NCBI GenBank assembly: GCA_017871115.1
Contig: JAFCIZ010000006.1
Span: 4,402,001-4,466,000 of the forward strand
Direction: 5' to 3'
DNA from: Cunninghamella blakesleeana
Taxonomy: Eukaryota; Mucoromycota; Mucoromycetes; Mucorales; Cunninghamellaceae
Length of the DNA: 64,000 bases
In this document: positions 1 to 13,013 of the stretch, piece after piece
Layout of the letters: each line of letters begins with the position of its first letter
Numbering within the stretch: the stretch's first letter is position 1
Program-made: the position numbers and the translations under genes
The notes under the pieces: generated by a model
Databases searched by the model: none
What the model was told of the DNA's origin: nothing
What the model saw: the letters and a program-made list of their open reading frames with translations, nothing else

Positions 1-1873
1 AACTACACGATATTAAAACTGTAGTCGAGCTATCATAAAAAGAAAAAAAAAACCTATTTTTTTATATTTTTTTTAAATTGCAAATGCCTTTATTATTATT
101 ATTATTGCTATTATTTCATTTCACAATTTTTTTTAATTATTTTAAAAATAAAATGATGTTTTAATTGCTATATGTATAAAAGTTAAAAAAGCTTTGCTAT
201 CGATCCATAGTTCCTTTTTAATAAGATTTCTTAAAAAAATTATCCAATGCATATATCTTTGTAAATAATGAACTCAGGAACTTGAAATTTTAACAAGATA
301 ATAAAATAATCATTATGTAAGTTAAATTGCATACAATGATCATTAATACGGATTGTTTTGTTTAAAGAATCATACTCAGACTAAATATTTATATAGCTTT
401 ATAGTTAAGAAGTCAAACAATATCAAATCTTAACAGATCAATAAACTAGCCGTTCTTTATATATTAGTTAGTTTTTATTAGATAAGCTTGAAATTGGTTT
501 GATTAATTCAAATGTTGCTTTTTAAAATTATGCAAAACTTAAGGAATTGTATAAAAAACAAATCGAAATACAATAAAGAAAATGTTTAACATTTTATATT
601 TTTATTATATAAAAATAATAATGTATGAGTGTATAATATCAATAATAATGCTAAAAAATAACACATTCATATATACAGTATGGTACTATAAAACACGAAA
701 CAAAAGTAGTGAAGTGGTGCATAAAAAAATTTGATTGGTGAAGTTTTAATTTTTAAAATATTCCCATCGACTATAATTTTTATTTAAAAAGAGCTTGGTT
801 TTTTTTTCTTCATCTTTTTTCTCTTTTTTCACAATATACTTGCTTTGAATTATACCTATACTTACTACCAAATCCATTTTCTTTACATTTTGATTGAACT
901 TATCTATTTATTTGGATAAGCTTGGTCTACTTTATACACCTTTTTTTTTAAAACACGCTCTTTTGATATACTACTTGACTGAGCTTATTGATCGGTACCC
1001 GCTAATAAGTTTTGGTCTACTTTATGACACCTTTTATATACCCTATGAACGATGACTTATTCTATTTGTGTCACTCTTCCGAGAATTTTGGTTGAGTTGA
1101 ATAAGGTCGTTCACTTTATACACCTCTTAATATACTTTTTGAATCCGATTCTATTAGTTAGTAGGATAAAATAGTTTCGGGTTCGCTTTATACACCTTAA
1201 ACTCTCTATACTTTTTTTAATAAAGGTTTCAACCACTTTATCACTCCCCCCTCCCCATTTTTATGATTCAAAGCAATTCTTCTTTCTTTTTATCCATTCT
1301 TTTTTATAGGAAGAAGAAATATATCACAACAAATCCCCCCCCCCCCTCCTCTCCCTTTTATAGCTTAACAAAAAAATGGTTTATCTTTTACTTTTCTTTG
1401 TTTATTTTAATATAACAGATCTTATGTCTTGCTTATGGGCACATAATAAAATATAAACTATATAAAATAAAAAAAAATATATATAGGCGTTTTATTTGTC
1501 ATTTTTTCTTCGGGAATTTATAAAAACAAGTAAAAAAAATTCGTAACCATCTGTCTCTTATTGATAAAAAGTTATATAATTAAAAAAAAAACCTTATGAT
1601 GTTTTATAATAAATATATATATATATTGTTTCTATTTATGATTTACTTGATCTAAAATATCAAAGCCAAATCAGGTTCATATACTTTTTTATATCCCAGT
1701 TTTATTCATAGTGAAAAAAAACGTCACGAGCCTAAATAATTTTTTTATATTTCGCGATTAAAAACTCCTTTTTTCTCTCTTTAAATATTTTTTTATTAAC
1801 TTCTCATTTATATTTATAATAATAATAATTACAATAGTATATATATACATATATATATTTATATATAAATAAT
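1..1873. other. Non-coding 5' part of the window
   Basis: No open frame of note on either strand. The stretch is AT-rich with A/T homopolymers. It holds the degenerate repeat array at 925-1246, a C-rich run near 1246-1352 that is exceptional for this window, and (TA)n tracts just upstream of the first gene. The last few hundred bases should contain the promoter of the Dpb3-like gene. Confidence 0.7.
925..1246 (+). repeat. Five degenerate direct repeats with core CTTTATACACC
   Basis: A core close to GTCTACTTTATACACC begins at 925, 1015, 1109, 1181 and 1231, giving spacings of 90, 94, 72 and 50 bases. Copy 2 has one inserted base (TTTATGACACC) and copy 5 is diverged (TTTATCACTCC). Each core is preceded by a variant of AATAAG..TTG, so the shared unit is roughly 27 bases. 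The spacers between cores are not clearly alike. It could be a decayed minisatellite or a clustered cis-element; the sequence alone does not decide. Confidence 0.6.
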
Positions 1874-2849
1874 ATGTCATCAGAAAATTCGAAAATAGAA
1901 AGAGTACCTGGTCATTCTTTTTTGCCTTTAGCAAGAGTCAAAAAAATTATTAAGGAAGATAAAGACGTGTCAATGATTAATGTTGAAGCAACTCATTGTA
2001 TAGCAACAGCAGCAGTAATAATAATAATATATAAAAAAAAATAACAATAATAATAATATATAAATTATATTTTTTTTTACTTATCATTCTATTTATATAT
2101 ATATATATATATATATAATAGGAATTATTTATGGAATATCTTGTTACAGAAGGTTTTTCAAGAGCACAAAAAAATAAACGAAAAACTATATTTTATAAAG
2201 ATCTTGGTAAATAAATATATACATAAAGAAAATACAAAAAAAGGAAAGAAATATAAAATAATTTAAAAAAATACCTATTTTATTTTTTTTTACCATTCTT
2301 ATTTTATTTATTAAATAAAAAATAGCTAGTGCCGTATCACAGGTTGATCAATTTGAATTTTTAGAGGATGTTATCCCCCAAACAATTACATTAGAAGAAG
2401 CATATAAACGTAGAAAATTAGCAGGTGAAGATGATGGCATTATTTCAACAAATCAATCTAATACAAAGAAGCGAAAAGTACAAACCAAATCAACAAATAA
2501 TAAAGAAAAAGATAAATCAAGTAATAATGACAATAACAATACAACAAAGGATGATGTAGAGGGAGAGCAGGTGCAAGAAGATAATGATAATGAAGAAGAA
2601 GGAAATGAATCTTCTCTTGGAACACCCATAGGATCCACTACAGAGCAAGCAGATGATGTAAATGAAGAAGATGAAGAAGGTGATGAAGAAGATGAAGAAG
2701 AAGAAGAAGAAGTGGATGACGAAGAAGAAGAGGAAGTAGAAGAAGATGATGATGAAGAAGAGGAAGAGGAAGAAGAACAAGAAGTTGATAATGAAGATGA
2801 TGATGGAGAAGACGATGATGATGAAGAAGCTGATATACCTATGGCATAA
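1874..2849 (+). CDS. DPB3: Histone-fold protein, DNA polymerase epsilon subunit Dpb3 / CHRAC1-POLE4 type
   Basis: Three exons (1874-2014, 2122-2206, 2326-2849) join in frame to 249 residues. Residues about 12-95 form an NF-YC/Dpb3-like histone fold: PLARVKKIIKEDKDV, then ATHCIATAAELFMEYL, then a YKDLASAVSQVDQFEFL helix. In known fungi such proteins pair with a Dpb4-type partner in the leading-strand polymerase epsilon or in a nucleosome-sliding complex. A basic linker (KKRKVQTK, NLS-like) follows, and from about residue 158 the tail is almost entirely Asp/Glu, as in many histone-fold accessory subunits. The ATG chosen is the first in frame before the fold. Dpb3 and the ISWI-complex paralogue cannot be told apart here. 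Confidence 0.85.
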
Positions 2850-3325
2850 CTAAGTCTTTTTATTTTTATAATTTTTTTTGTTTGATTTGATTTCCGCTTG
2901 TGGCATAAAGTTGTACACCTTAAATAGTAATATGACGTTGTTTGCTCTTGATATAGATTAGTTAATTTTTATTTTTATATCTAATCCATTTTTAATTTTA
3001 TACAACTATATTTCTATTTCTATACTACTACATGTACTATTTCAAAAAAGTGTTATAATAATAAAAAGTAATCTTTCATAAATAAAAAAAAATATGTATA
3101 TATTTTATTTTAGATCAATTAAAATTTGAAATGATCAGATGAAAATGAATTGCTATTATTTATTTAAAATACCGATGAAAAAAAATTGGTGCATGAGAAA
3201 AAAAAAAAATCCTGCGTGTATAAAAAAAGGTTGCGTGTGTCTTTTTATTTGTTTTTCTTTTCTTTTTTCCACTTTTTTATTTTTACTCTTCAAAAAATAA
3301 GCCCAAGAAAAAAAATAAAGTGAAA
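2850..3325. other. Intergenic, Dpb3-like to NIPSNAP
   Basis: AT-rich spacer between two genes in the same orientation. It should hold the 3' UTR of the first and the promoter of the second. A pyrimidine-rich stretch (about 3238-3290) lies immediately upstream of the NIPSNAP start codon. No other structure seen. Confidence 0.6.
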
Positions 3326-5386
3326 ATGTTAAGTTTACGTAAATTAACTACGCGTTTAACGCCAGTCATGACTCGTTCCTTTGGTACAAGTTCTTTTAGA
3401 AGTTTCCAACAAACCAAACCTTCTTTATTTACTGGTAGTCAAGTGATGTATAAACGAGAAGAAGAAGAAGAACAAAGCGTAAAAGATAATAATAGCAAGT
3501 CAGAAGTTTCCTCCTCTTCTACTATTCCTGGTAAAGCTAATGAATTATTAGAAGCCGTCTTGTATGGTTCTAAAAAAATTAAGGAGGAGGATGCTCAAAC
3601 TCATTCTAAAATACTGGCAAGAGGAAAATATGTTCATGAACTTCAAAGTATGTAAAATTAAACATATATATATATATAAGGATATAAAATTATAAGAATA
3701 GTCATACCTTGACATTATTCACTTATCCTTCGTTTTATTTATTTTATATATTGGTATATATGTATATATTAGAACACAAAGTACACCCCGATAAAGTAGA
3801 AGAGTATATTGCTCTTGTGTAAGTTTATATTTTATTTATAAAAAAAAAGAAAAAAAGAAAAAAGGAAAATATGGTGAGAAAATTTAACTAATGGCCTACT
3901 TTCTTTTTCTTTCCTTTATATATATATGAATAGATCTGAACATTTTCCTCGTATCGCAAATGATTCATTAAACGATGTTCATCTATGTGGTAGCTGGGAA
4001 GTTGTTATTGGTGAATTGGATACTTTTGGTACGTATATTTTCATATTTAAATAAGGTTATAATCAAAAAAAAAATAAAAAAAAAAAATAAAAAAAAAAAA
4101 AAATAGATGAATTCTAAAGATGATGGCGATGATAAAGAGGGGAAAAGGGGAAAAAAATACAAGGCGCCACGTCATTGGAATTAATCTTTCATATGCGTTT
4201 ATATATGGATATATATATAAGGATAAGGCCAGTACATATCAAAGAAGTGGAAGAAAGGAAAAGTAAAAAGTATTATATATTTATCAACTTATTAATTATT
4301 TTTCATTATTTTATTACTATTATTTTTCTTTTTTTAAAAATATAGTCCATATTTGGGAATATAAAGGATACCCCGGACATCAACACACTATGAATAGATT
4401 GGCCCAAGATCCTGTAAACTTTATATATATATATATATTAAAAAATAATTAAAAAAACAAGTGTATAAATAGACAACAAATCCATTTCATATATTAATTC
4501 TATTATTCATTTTATTTTACACTTTCATTTTGTTTTAAAGGCACATGCTGAATTCATGAAAAAACTTCGTCCTTTACTTATTTCTCGTGAAAACAATATG
4601 ATGCTTGAATTCTCTTTTTGGAAAACTTCTCCTCCCCAAGTCACTAATGGTATTTATGAACTTCGAAAATACAATTTAAAAGTAAGTCCACTAAAAAATA
4701 AAAATAAAACTAACAGAATATATATATATATATATATGGTTCTTTTTAGTAATTTTTATTCTATTTTTCTTTTTTCTTTTTTATTATTGGATAATTATAT
4801 AGCCCGGTAACTTATTAGAATGGGAAATGAATTGGTAATATTAAATATGAAAATATCTCTTTAAAAATAAAATACAAAAAACTTATTACTTTTATCTAAT
4901 CTATATATACATTTGTAAATTTATCTTATCTATTTTAGGCGAAAAGGATTAGAATGTAGAAGACAATTTTGTGAACCAGTTGGAGCATGGTTTAGTCAAC
5001 TTAGCGACCTTAATACAGTTCATCATATGTGGACCTATCCGTAAGTTAATATATATGAATATATTGTTTTATATCGTTTTTTTAATTTTTTTAATATACT
5101 TATTTATTATATTATATTATTTCTTTTACGAATAGCGACTTACAAACTCGTAAAACAACACGTGAAGATGCCTGGAAAGTGGATGGTTGGTCAGACACAG
5201 TATACAAAACAGGTAAGATATATTTTATTGACTATTAGAGAGAGAAAAAAAAGTGCCTTGAATTAATTATATTTTTTTTTAAATAATAATAATAATAATA
5301 ATAACAATAACAATAATGTAGTTCGCTTGGTAGATAGTATGTACTCCTACATTTTAAAACCTTTGAAGTATAGCCCTCTACGATAA
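3326..5386 (+). CDS. NIPSNAP: NIPSNAP family mitochondrial protein
   Basis: Nine exons (3326-3647, 3773-3818, 3934-4028, 4346-4413, 4541-4681, 4803-4834, 4939-5040, 5136-5212, 5322-5386) give 315 residues with consistent phases. The N-terminus is rich in Arg, Ser and Thr without acids (MLSLRKLTTRLTPVMTRSFG), a typical matrix-targeting presequence. The family signature ARGKYVHELQKHKVHPDKVE opens the first dimeric alpha-beta barrel domain. The second contains YELRKYNLKPG, and the end matches the family pattern ILKPLKYSPLR. NIPSNAPs are mitochondrial proteins of unsettled biochemistry; in animals they act in mitophagy signalling. The in-frame GTG six bases upstream is not needed because the ATG gives the full presequence. 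The intron before exon 4 is the longest and contains no ORF. Confidence 0.93.
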
Positions 5387-6128
5387 AGAATCTTTTATTG
5401 TTTTATTTGTTGTTTCATCTATTCCTAGAGTTAGGATAATGAAGATCGATCTTTTTTTTTTTTTTTTGTAAAATTAAATTATATACATGGTTTGCACTAT
5501 TTCAATTTATTTTAAAAACGAATTATAATACATAATAGTAATAAAATACAAGGAATAAAATAAAAATAATAATAATAATAAAATGAAAGACTTTATAGTT
5601 TATAACCATCATAATTATCATAATAATTTTAAATATAATAACAGTAAGGTAACTATCACCTTTTTAATATAAAAGTTATGAATTTGGATTAAATCATTTA
5701 CAGGAAAAAAAAGAAAAAAGAAATATTATTCGCAGAAAGGTGATCAAAGTCAATATGATGCGATTTATGATACGATTACCTATGAGAAAAAATAAACATG
5801 TATTCTATTGTTTTGTGATTAATTGTCTATTTTTAAAAAAAATTACAATATTGTTTTACATAGCCAGCAACTAGCTTTTTATACATACTAATTTGCTTAT
5901 ATATTAAAAATGCATCTTTTCTTTTTTCTTCTTTTTCTTTACAACCATTCTGTTTTATTAATAATAAAAATAAAATAAACTTATTAAAAATGTTTTAATG
6001 AATTACATTTAATTGAAATAACACATGTACTATTAGTATATCATCATATTTATATATATAAAATATCTATAGCAAATATAAGATTATATAAACCACCGTG
6101 ATCACTGTCATTGCTATTAATATTAATA
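5387..6128. other. Intergenic between convergent genes
   Basis: 3' flanks of NIPSNAP (+) and the bromodomain gene (-). AT-rich, with T and (AAT)n tracts. A slightly less AT-rich patch at 5640-5790 has no open frame. Nothing further supported. Confidence 0.6.
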
Positions 6129-9100
6129 TTAAGATACACGGTTCACAAATATGATGTAAGTTTGAGTTTTATAATCTGCTTGTGGAGAGTTTGGTGTTAT
6201 CATATTCACCATAATAGTAACTTTAAGTACATTTAATCCTTGTGTTAAATGAGCTGTCCATAATTGTGTTGAAGATGTTGTATTATTATTATTGTTTTGT
6301 TGAGGTGATAGTTTATTTGAATTATTTTGTATTACTTGAATCGTAACACGGTCAGATATACTTTCCATATATTTATTTAGTTTTGGTATTAATTTTATAG
6401 ACTCTATTCTTAATGGGATAGTTAGACTGTGGGATACTTTTTGCCCGCCCAAATCTATGTTGTATTGTTCCTCATTTGACGATAATTTAAAACTATCAAG
6501 TAATTGCACTGAATTATTTATGTTGATAAAAAATAAATAAGCAATTAAATATAAATAAATAAAAAGAATTATTTCATGTGAATATGGTAATGAATATTAT
6601 TCTTATTTTTAAGTTCATTTTGTTTATTTATTATCAACTCACCTTTATGTGGATCCTTATTGAGTAGCTCTAATAACTCGGGATTAATTTGAGACAAAGA
6701 TGGAGGCTTTGGTTGATGTTGCTGCTGAACCATGTTATTCAAAGAGGCTGCTTGTGTTGCTATCATATTTAAATAATGTTGGTGAGATGCTGCTGATGAT
6801 GGTGGTGGTGTACTGCCTGATGGTGTGGGATGGTGTAATGATGCTGATGTCATTGTTGGGTTTGGCATAGGCATTGGCATCTGCATAGGCATTGACATTG
6901 GTAATGACATCGGTTGCATAGCATGTGTAAATCCATTTGTATTGCCGTTCATCATTATTGGTCCATGGGTAGGGTTGGATAACGTTGATAGGTGATGTTG
7001 TGGGGTTGTATTTAATGGGTGTGATGGTGTGTGCGATAAATGATGCATATTAGGAGGAGATACTTGAAGAGGAATTGGTGGAGTGGGTGTAGGCATTTGA
7101 GGTAGGTGTCTATCACGTGCATACATTTCTTGAAATAATTGTTGATGGTGATGATGTGGTGGTGGTGGTGGAAATGGCTGTTGTGGGAATTGTTGTGGAA
7201 ACTGTTGTGGAAACTGTTGTGGAAATTGTTGTGGAAATTGCTGTGGAAACTGTTGTGGAAACTGTTGTGGGAACTGTTGTGGATGAGACATAGATGATCG
7301 TTGATGCATTTGACTATTTTGAGGTTCAATTGTTTTATATCGCTTACTCTTTATGGCTGATGGGTCAAATGGTCTGTTAATTAATTCTATATTCATTACT
7401 TCCGTTTCTTGACTTTCAGGCACACTCTCACGAAAAAGAATTTTATCTTTTAAACGATTTAATAAACGCTATTCAATATAATTATATAAATATATAAATG
7501 TTAATAATAATTGTAGACAAAAGCAATTAATCAGAAATTATTTTTTTTAACTATAAAGTATTTATGTATGTATCTATAACTTATAAACATATTACCAATA
7601 ATAATTTTCCATCCTTATAAACACGAGAGCCATTTTCGTTATATTTCATTGCATTTTCAAACACTAACGCAAGGTCATTATACCATTCTCCAACTGTTTT
7701 ATATTTTCGTTCCCTCATATAATCCTATTAATAATTAAAATAAATAGGTAAATCATCGAAAATATTAATAAATTCAGTATTGTTTAGTATTATTTAATAT
7801 CATTTGAATATGTAAAATCTCTTACCTCAATCATATTTAATGATCTAGGTTTTGTAATAACATTGTAATAATCGGCATAATCTTTACGATCTGGTAAATC
7901 TTCAAATAATTCAGAATAAAGTCGATTACTACGTGAATAAGTAATAATAATAAAAAAATAGTACGATTATATAGTTAATTAGCATCATATGTTTTACTTT
8001 AATACATATATTTCATTTATATAGCCTCGTTTATACTTACGTATTATCTGTATGAGTTCTCAAATTATTAAAAATTTCGATCATGAATGCACCAGTGTCA
8101 AAACGTGATAAATCAATTCTATGAATAGGGCGTTGTGCTGCAAGCATACTTTCTATTTCACTTTTAGGAGGGCGACCACGTCTTTTTTTATTGGGATCTT
8201 GATTATTCTGATACTGTGTAAATTGTTGTTGACCACCATTGTATTGAGATATAGTAATAGTATTTTGAGGTTGAGATGTCTATAATAATAAAAAATTAAC
8301 AAATTAGATACAATAATAATAGATTGCTATATCCAAATATATACTTTATATACATGTGTAAATATATAATTGTAGAATAAATTATTACCTTAAGACTATC
8401 ACCAATGATATCAGCCCATTTAGGATCATCAGGTTCAGAAATTAATTCAAATGGTGTTTGATCATGGATATTTTTAGCCATTTTATTTGCATTATAACGT
8501 TGTATTAAAAGTCTAGCAACATCTTCATTATCTATATTACAAATATAAATACATGATTAAATTATGTTATATAATATATTGTATATATAATATAACAAAC
8601 TTAGCAGTTCTTTCTTTATTACCTCCAAAAGTAGCCCATCCAAGAGGAGTTGCCGAATACCATGTATCATTAAGTTCCACATCAGCACCATGCTGAAGTA
8701 AAGCTTGACAAATCTCAACATTGCCATAATAGCAAGCTGAGTGCAGTGCTCCCCATTTGAAAGTGTCATCAAACATTTTCACTTTGACTAGTTGATTTAA
8801 ATCTAATGTTGGGTTATCTTTTAATATTTCCATCACAGTTTTTGATTCAGATTTCTTAATAGCAGACATTAAAAGTTCCAAAGCTTAATAGACGTATAAT
8901 AATAATAATAATAATAATAATAGCAATAGAAATGATGTATAAAAAAAAAAGAAAAAGAAAAATTAATATACTAATACATACATGCATTTATATATATATG
9001 TATAAGTATAAATCATATACTTACGACCTTTCTTTTTCTTTTCTGAAGTTGTTAATTTAATTGATTTAATATGAGTAGGCTGACTGCCTTGTTCATTATG

Positions 9101-10064
9101 CGTAGAAAAAGCTTCCCCAGGAAGATTCAAAAGGGCTTTTTGATTGTTGATACTAGCTGGTTTCCACATCTTTACAAAATCCTACGAATAGCCGATCATC
9201 AAAAGTGTAAATAAATAGTTTTAATATGATCATGCTATCAATTTTACCTCTAATTTGGTAGCATCTCTATATATTTGTGTTTCTTCAGTATTATAAGTTT
9301 TGGCGTTTGAGATCATCAAATTAATATCAGCTTTAAGTTCATCCAATGATAAATACACTTGCTTGTTTATTTTTTCCTATAATTGCATATATGTTTATAT
9401 TAAAATATTTAAATCAACAACCTGTATCCAGCATTTTAATTTACATTCATATCCATATATCCATATATTTATTTGCCTATATCTATATGTGTAATATAGC
9501 TTACTTTTATTTCATCTAAAGATAAAGGTGTTTTTATCATTTCGTAATAATCATCATTTTCTTCTTTTGAAGGTAGTTCCATAAAGTGAGTTTTTATATA
9601 AAAAGAATCACTATTCATAATAATATTAAATACGTTGTTTTATTAATAAGACTATATTTATTTTTATGTCCTTTTAATTTCTTTTAAAAAAATAAAATAA
9701 TAAACTTACTCTTCAGAATTTTTTAACTTGGTGATAGCTTCGAATAGTTCTAAACATGAATCTTTTACGGTTATCCCATTATTTTGGGTTTCGAGTGGTA
9801 TCCTTCCTTGTTTTTTTTGTACAATAGTTAACTAATTCATAAAAAATAACAATAGTAATATTAAAATTAATAAATATATTATTTTATTTTGGATAATATA
9901 GTAAAAAGAGAATGCATATAAAGACATATTTACGTATATTATGCTACTATTATAATGTCTATAATCTTTTTTATTATTATTATTACTTTAGGTTCACGTA
10001 AAGGTCGTTTACGATCTCGATAATCAATATTAGCGGAAGTGTTTCGCTTAGGTCGTTCTCCCAT
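6129..10064 (-). CDS. Tandem bromodomain protein with ankyrin repeats and AT-hook (RSC-type chromatin remodeller subunit)
   Basis: Twelve exons (10064-9987, 9831-9710, 9610-9505, 9376-9248, 9181-9025, 8883-8623, 8531-8389, 8279-8041, 7928-7826, 7724-7596, 7468-6643, 6508-6129) join to 890 residues. Bromodomain 1 is about 40-150 (DDYYEMIKTPLSLDEI, then NAKTYN). Ankyrin repeats lie around 200-325 (WGALHSACYYGNVEICQALL). An AT-hook RRGRPPK is near 365. Bromodomain 2 is about 385-490 (ADYYNVITKPRSLNMIE, NAMKYNENG). Then comes a long Pro/Gln/His/Met-rich linker, including consecutive FPQQ units (about 7190-7285), and a conserved-looking beta-rich C-terminus (LWTAHLTQGLNVLKVTIMV). Two acetyl-lysine readers suggest a RSC/SWI-SNF subunit of Rsc4 or Rsc1/2 type. 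The ankyrin block between them is the unusual part. The donor after exon 6 was chosen at 8623 because only it keeps the ankyrin frame open. Confidence 0.87.
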
Positions 10065-10607
10065 TTATATATGTATATATCTATATATATATATATATAT
10101 TTCAAGATTATTATTTGTATAAGTAAATCTATTCATAAGTAAAACATAATAATTAAGAAAAAGAAAGTTAGTAACATATTTTTAACTTTTTAATAAATAT
10201 ATATTCTGAAATACATTTTTTACACTACATTAATATTATTTTAATCTCCCCCCACAAACACTTTCTATAAAAGTGATTACATCAAAATTATATTATCATA
10301 AATAAATGCAGGCTACTCTTTACTTTTAATTGCATGTGATATATTTATACTGTTGCTTTATTTATATCATTTATTTACCTTTAAAAAAAGTATATTGAAA
10401 AATTAATATTGAATAAAAAAGGAAAACAAAATAAAAAATTGAGAGAAAAAAAGGCCTTTAACCCAAAAAAAAAAAAAAGAAGCTGACTTTCAAAAAAAAA
10501 TTAAAAAAAATCGAATTGGCATTACATTTTATTAAAATAAATATATATATAATTAAAGAACGAATAATTTATATCAACGATAATATAATGACAGTTTAAT
10601 ATTTATA
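10065..10607. other. Intergenic, subtilase 3' to bromodomain-gene 5'
   Basis: Wait-free head-to-tail spacing on the minus strand: it holds the promoter of the bromodomain gene and the 3' UTR of the subtilase. AT-rich with A-runs near 10466-10510. No ORF or RNA gene recognised. Confidence 0.6.
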
Positions 10608-12971
10608 TTAAATCACATATAATTCTTCTGAGGTCCAAGAATCATAATCATTTTCGTTGTTTTCATCACCAAAAGCGCGTAATGCTTTAATCACTAGTTT
10701 ATAACTTCCAGTAGGTAATTTTTCACCCATAATATCCAATGAATCAGTAGTAGTAGAATTATCCAAACTATAAGGATGTAGCAGGCTAGAAACTAAACCA
10801 GATCGACTTGTAGCCTGTTCACGATTATCAATGACTGTTCCAAACCAGCTGATAACAAAAACATCTTGAGGATTTGTAATATCATTTCTACCAATATACC
10901 TTGAAAATCCACCAGGGATCCAACCAAGTGATCTTTTTTCATTATTGGCGTTGACAACAGTGATAGAGACTAAAGGTGATGGATGAGCTAATTGAAGATT
11001 AAGTAAGGCAGGTGTATCAGGACTAATATTTCCGCTGACGATGTATGGCATAGTACTGTTTTTCAATATAATAGGTAAAGAAGATAGATTTGAAGTGAAG
11101 CCAGCATAAGGGAGATACATTGTTTCATTTTTGATATCTTTTCTAATTTTTAAAAAACCAGAATAGATAGATGGTGATAAGTTCTTATTATTGCTAGGTG
11201 GATTGATTCTTACAGTAATATTAAGACTATCGTTAGGTGGGATGGTGACCAAGCTTGTAGGAATGCTAACATTCGCTATAGATTGATGGTTGGGTAAAAT
11301 AATAGGTTTTAATAAAGGAGAGATATAGTCACCATTTTTATCCTGTTCATAACCTTGTACTGTTCCGGATACTACGTGTGATATTTCATACTCTGCTTCC
11401 AAACGATCTTTGTTAACAATAGTAAACGTGTATTCGTTATTTATTGCATTATGATTTGGATCATTGAGACGTATTTGTTCAGGGTAGATAGAGGTAGTTG
11501 TTGTTATAGCTTTGTAAACATCAATAAGTCCTGCACCTTGCTTAGCAACTGATTCTGGTATTTCAGTATCCAATACATTAACTAAGTTTCCATTGTTAAT
11601 AATTCGTGTACGTAATTCATCTGAAGAAATACTTCGACCACCGCCCCTTGATTCCTGGAGTAGAGAAACAATACCAGCTACAAATGGACTAGCCATACTT
11701 GTTCCACTAAAAAAAAAAAAAATGAAAATATGCATATGAATTTTGTCTTCTATTTTTTATATAAATATATACATAAAGATATATATTTATGAAGTTTTAT
11801 TTACCTAAGTGTAGCATATCCACCAAGCTCTAATGGGTATCTATAAAATACAAAATTAAATAAAAATTAAATAAAAATGCTATTAAATATACTTACAGAT
11901 ATATTTTTTCTTTATTTTTAAAAGCTTACGTAGAATAAATTTGACCTCCAGGAGCACTAATATCAGGTTTAATGCTCAGATCTGGACCTAATCCCCATGA
12001 GCTAAATGCACTCATCTTGCCTATAAAGTGAATTAACATAATTATAAAAATTAAAATTTTATTTATATCTCATATAAAGATATACCATTCATTTATTTAT
12101 TATTTTATTTTTATAAAAAAACATCAATTACCTCCAGTTGGTGCAGGGAAGCCAGTGTCATTCTTTAAGAAAATAGCTTTTTTAGGATTATCTTCATTAA
12201 TAGCATAATTAAAAAGCTCTTCCCCATCTGATTTTGTTATACCACCAAAGGGAATATTGATATAATCACCAGTGGCTGAAGGTGTAAGAAAACCAGGGCT
12301 AGTATTATATATCAATACTGCAGCAGCTCCAGCTTCTTGAGCATTACGAATTTTTTGAGCGAAAGTACATCCACCTCTAGCAATTAAAACAACTTGGTCT
12401 TTTACATCTATATTAATTGGTTCACATCCATCATTAGGATCTAAGAAGTTTTCTGAAACTGGGATAATGTTAGCATTCTTTATACCAAAAGGAATACCAC
12501 TTGTCGTCGTGTAACCTGTTTTTATTTTATTCAATAAAAATAGTAATAAAATCATTTAAAATACAATATAAATTTATATACATAGCATTTTGTTTTTTTA
12601 TTTTATTACCATATGATTTATTATTTAATTGAATTGTATGAGCTAAAACATGAGTGTTATCAACACTTGCAATGGATAAAGCATGATGACCTAGAGAAGG
12701 AGCACCAACTTCAAAAATTCCCTTTTCTCCTTCATTCCCGGCAGCAGCACATACGGCCATCCCCTGGAGAGCTAATTTATCAGCCAATACAGAAGCAGGT
12801 GAATCTGGCCATCCAACATTACCTAAGGATAAATTAATAATATCCATGCCATCATTGTAAGCACGCTCCATAGCTTTCATAATGACATCATCCGAACTAC
12901 TACCACCACATCCAAATATTCTATATGCACCAAATGTTACTATAGTATTAAACGAACAAAGCAAAACAAAC

Positions 12972-13013
<42 letters not shown>

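Noticed and set aside
2453..2780. Long Phe/Ser/Leu-rich frames opposite the Dpb3-like gene
   Set aside because: They are antisense shadows of the Asp/Glu-rich tail and disappear once the spliced plus-strand gene is accepted.
8567..8623. Donor sites after GGTAATAAAG (AA|GTTTGT or TTT|GTTATA) for exon 6 of the bromodomain gene
   Set aside because: Both lead to an immediate stop in exon 7; the donor at 8623/8622 keeps the ankyrin frame.
8296..8881. Separate small ankyrin protein and separate short frames
   Set aside because: The segments join in phase with bromodomain exons on both sides, so they are exons of one gene.
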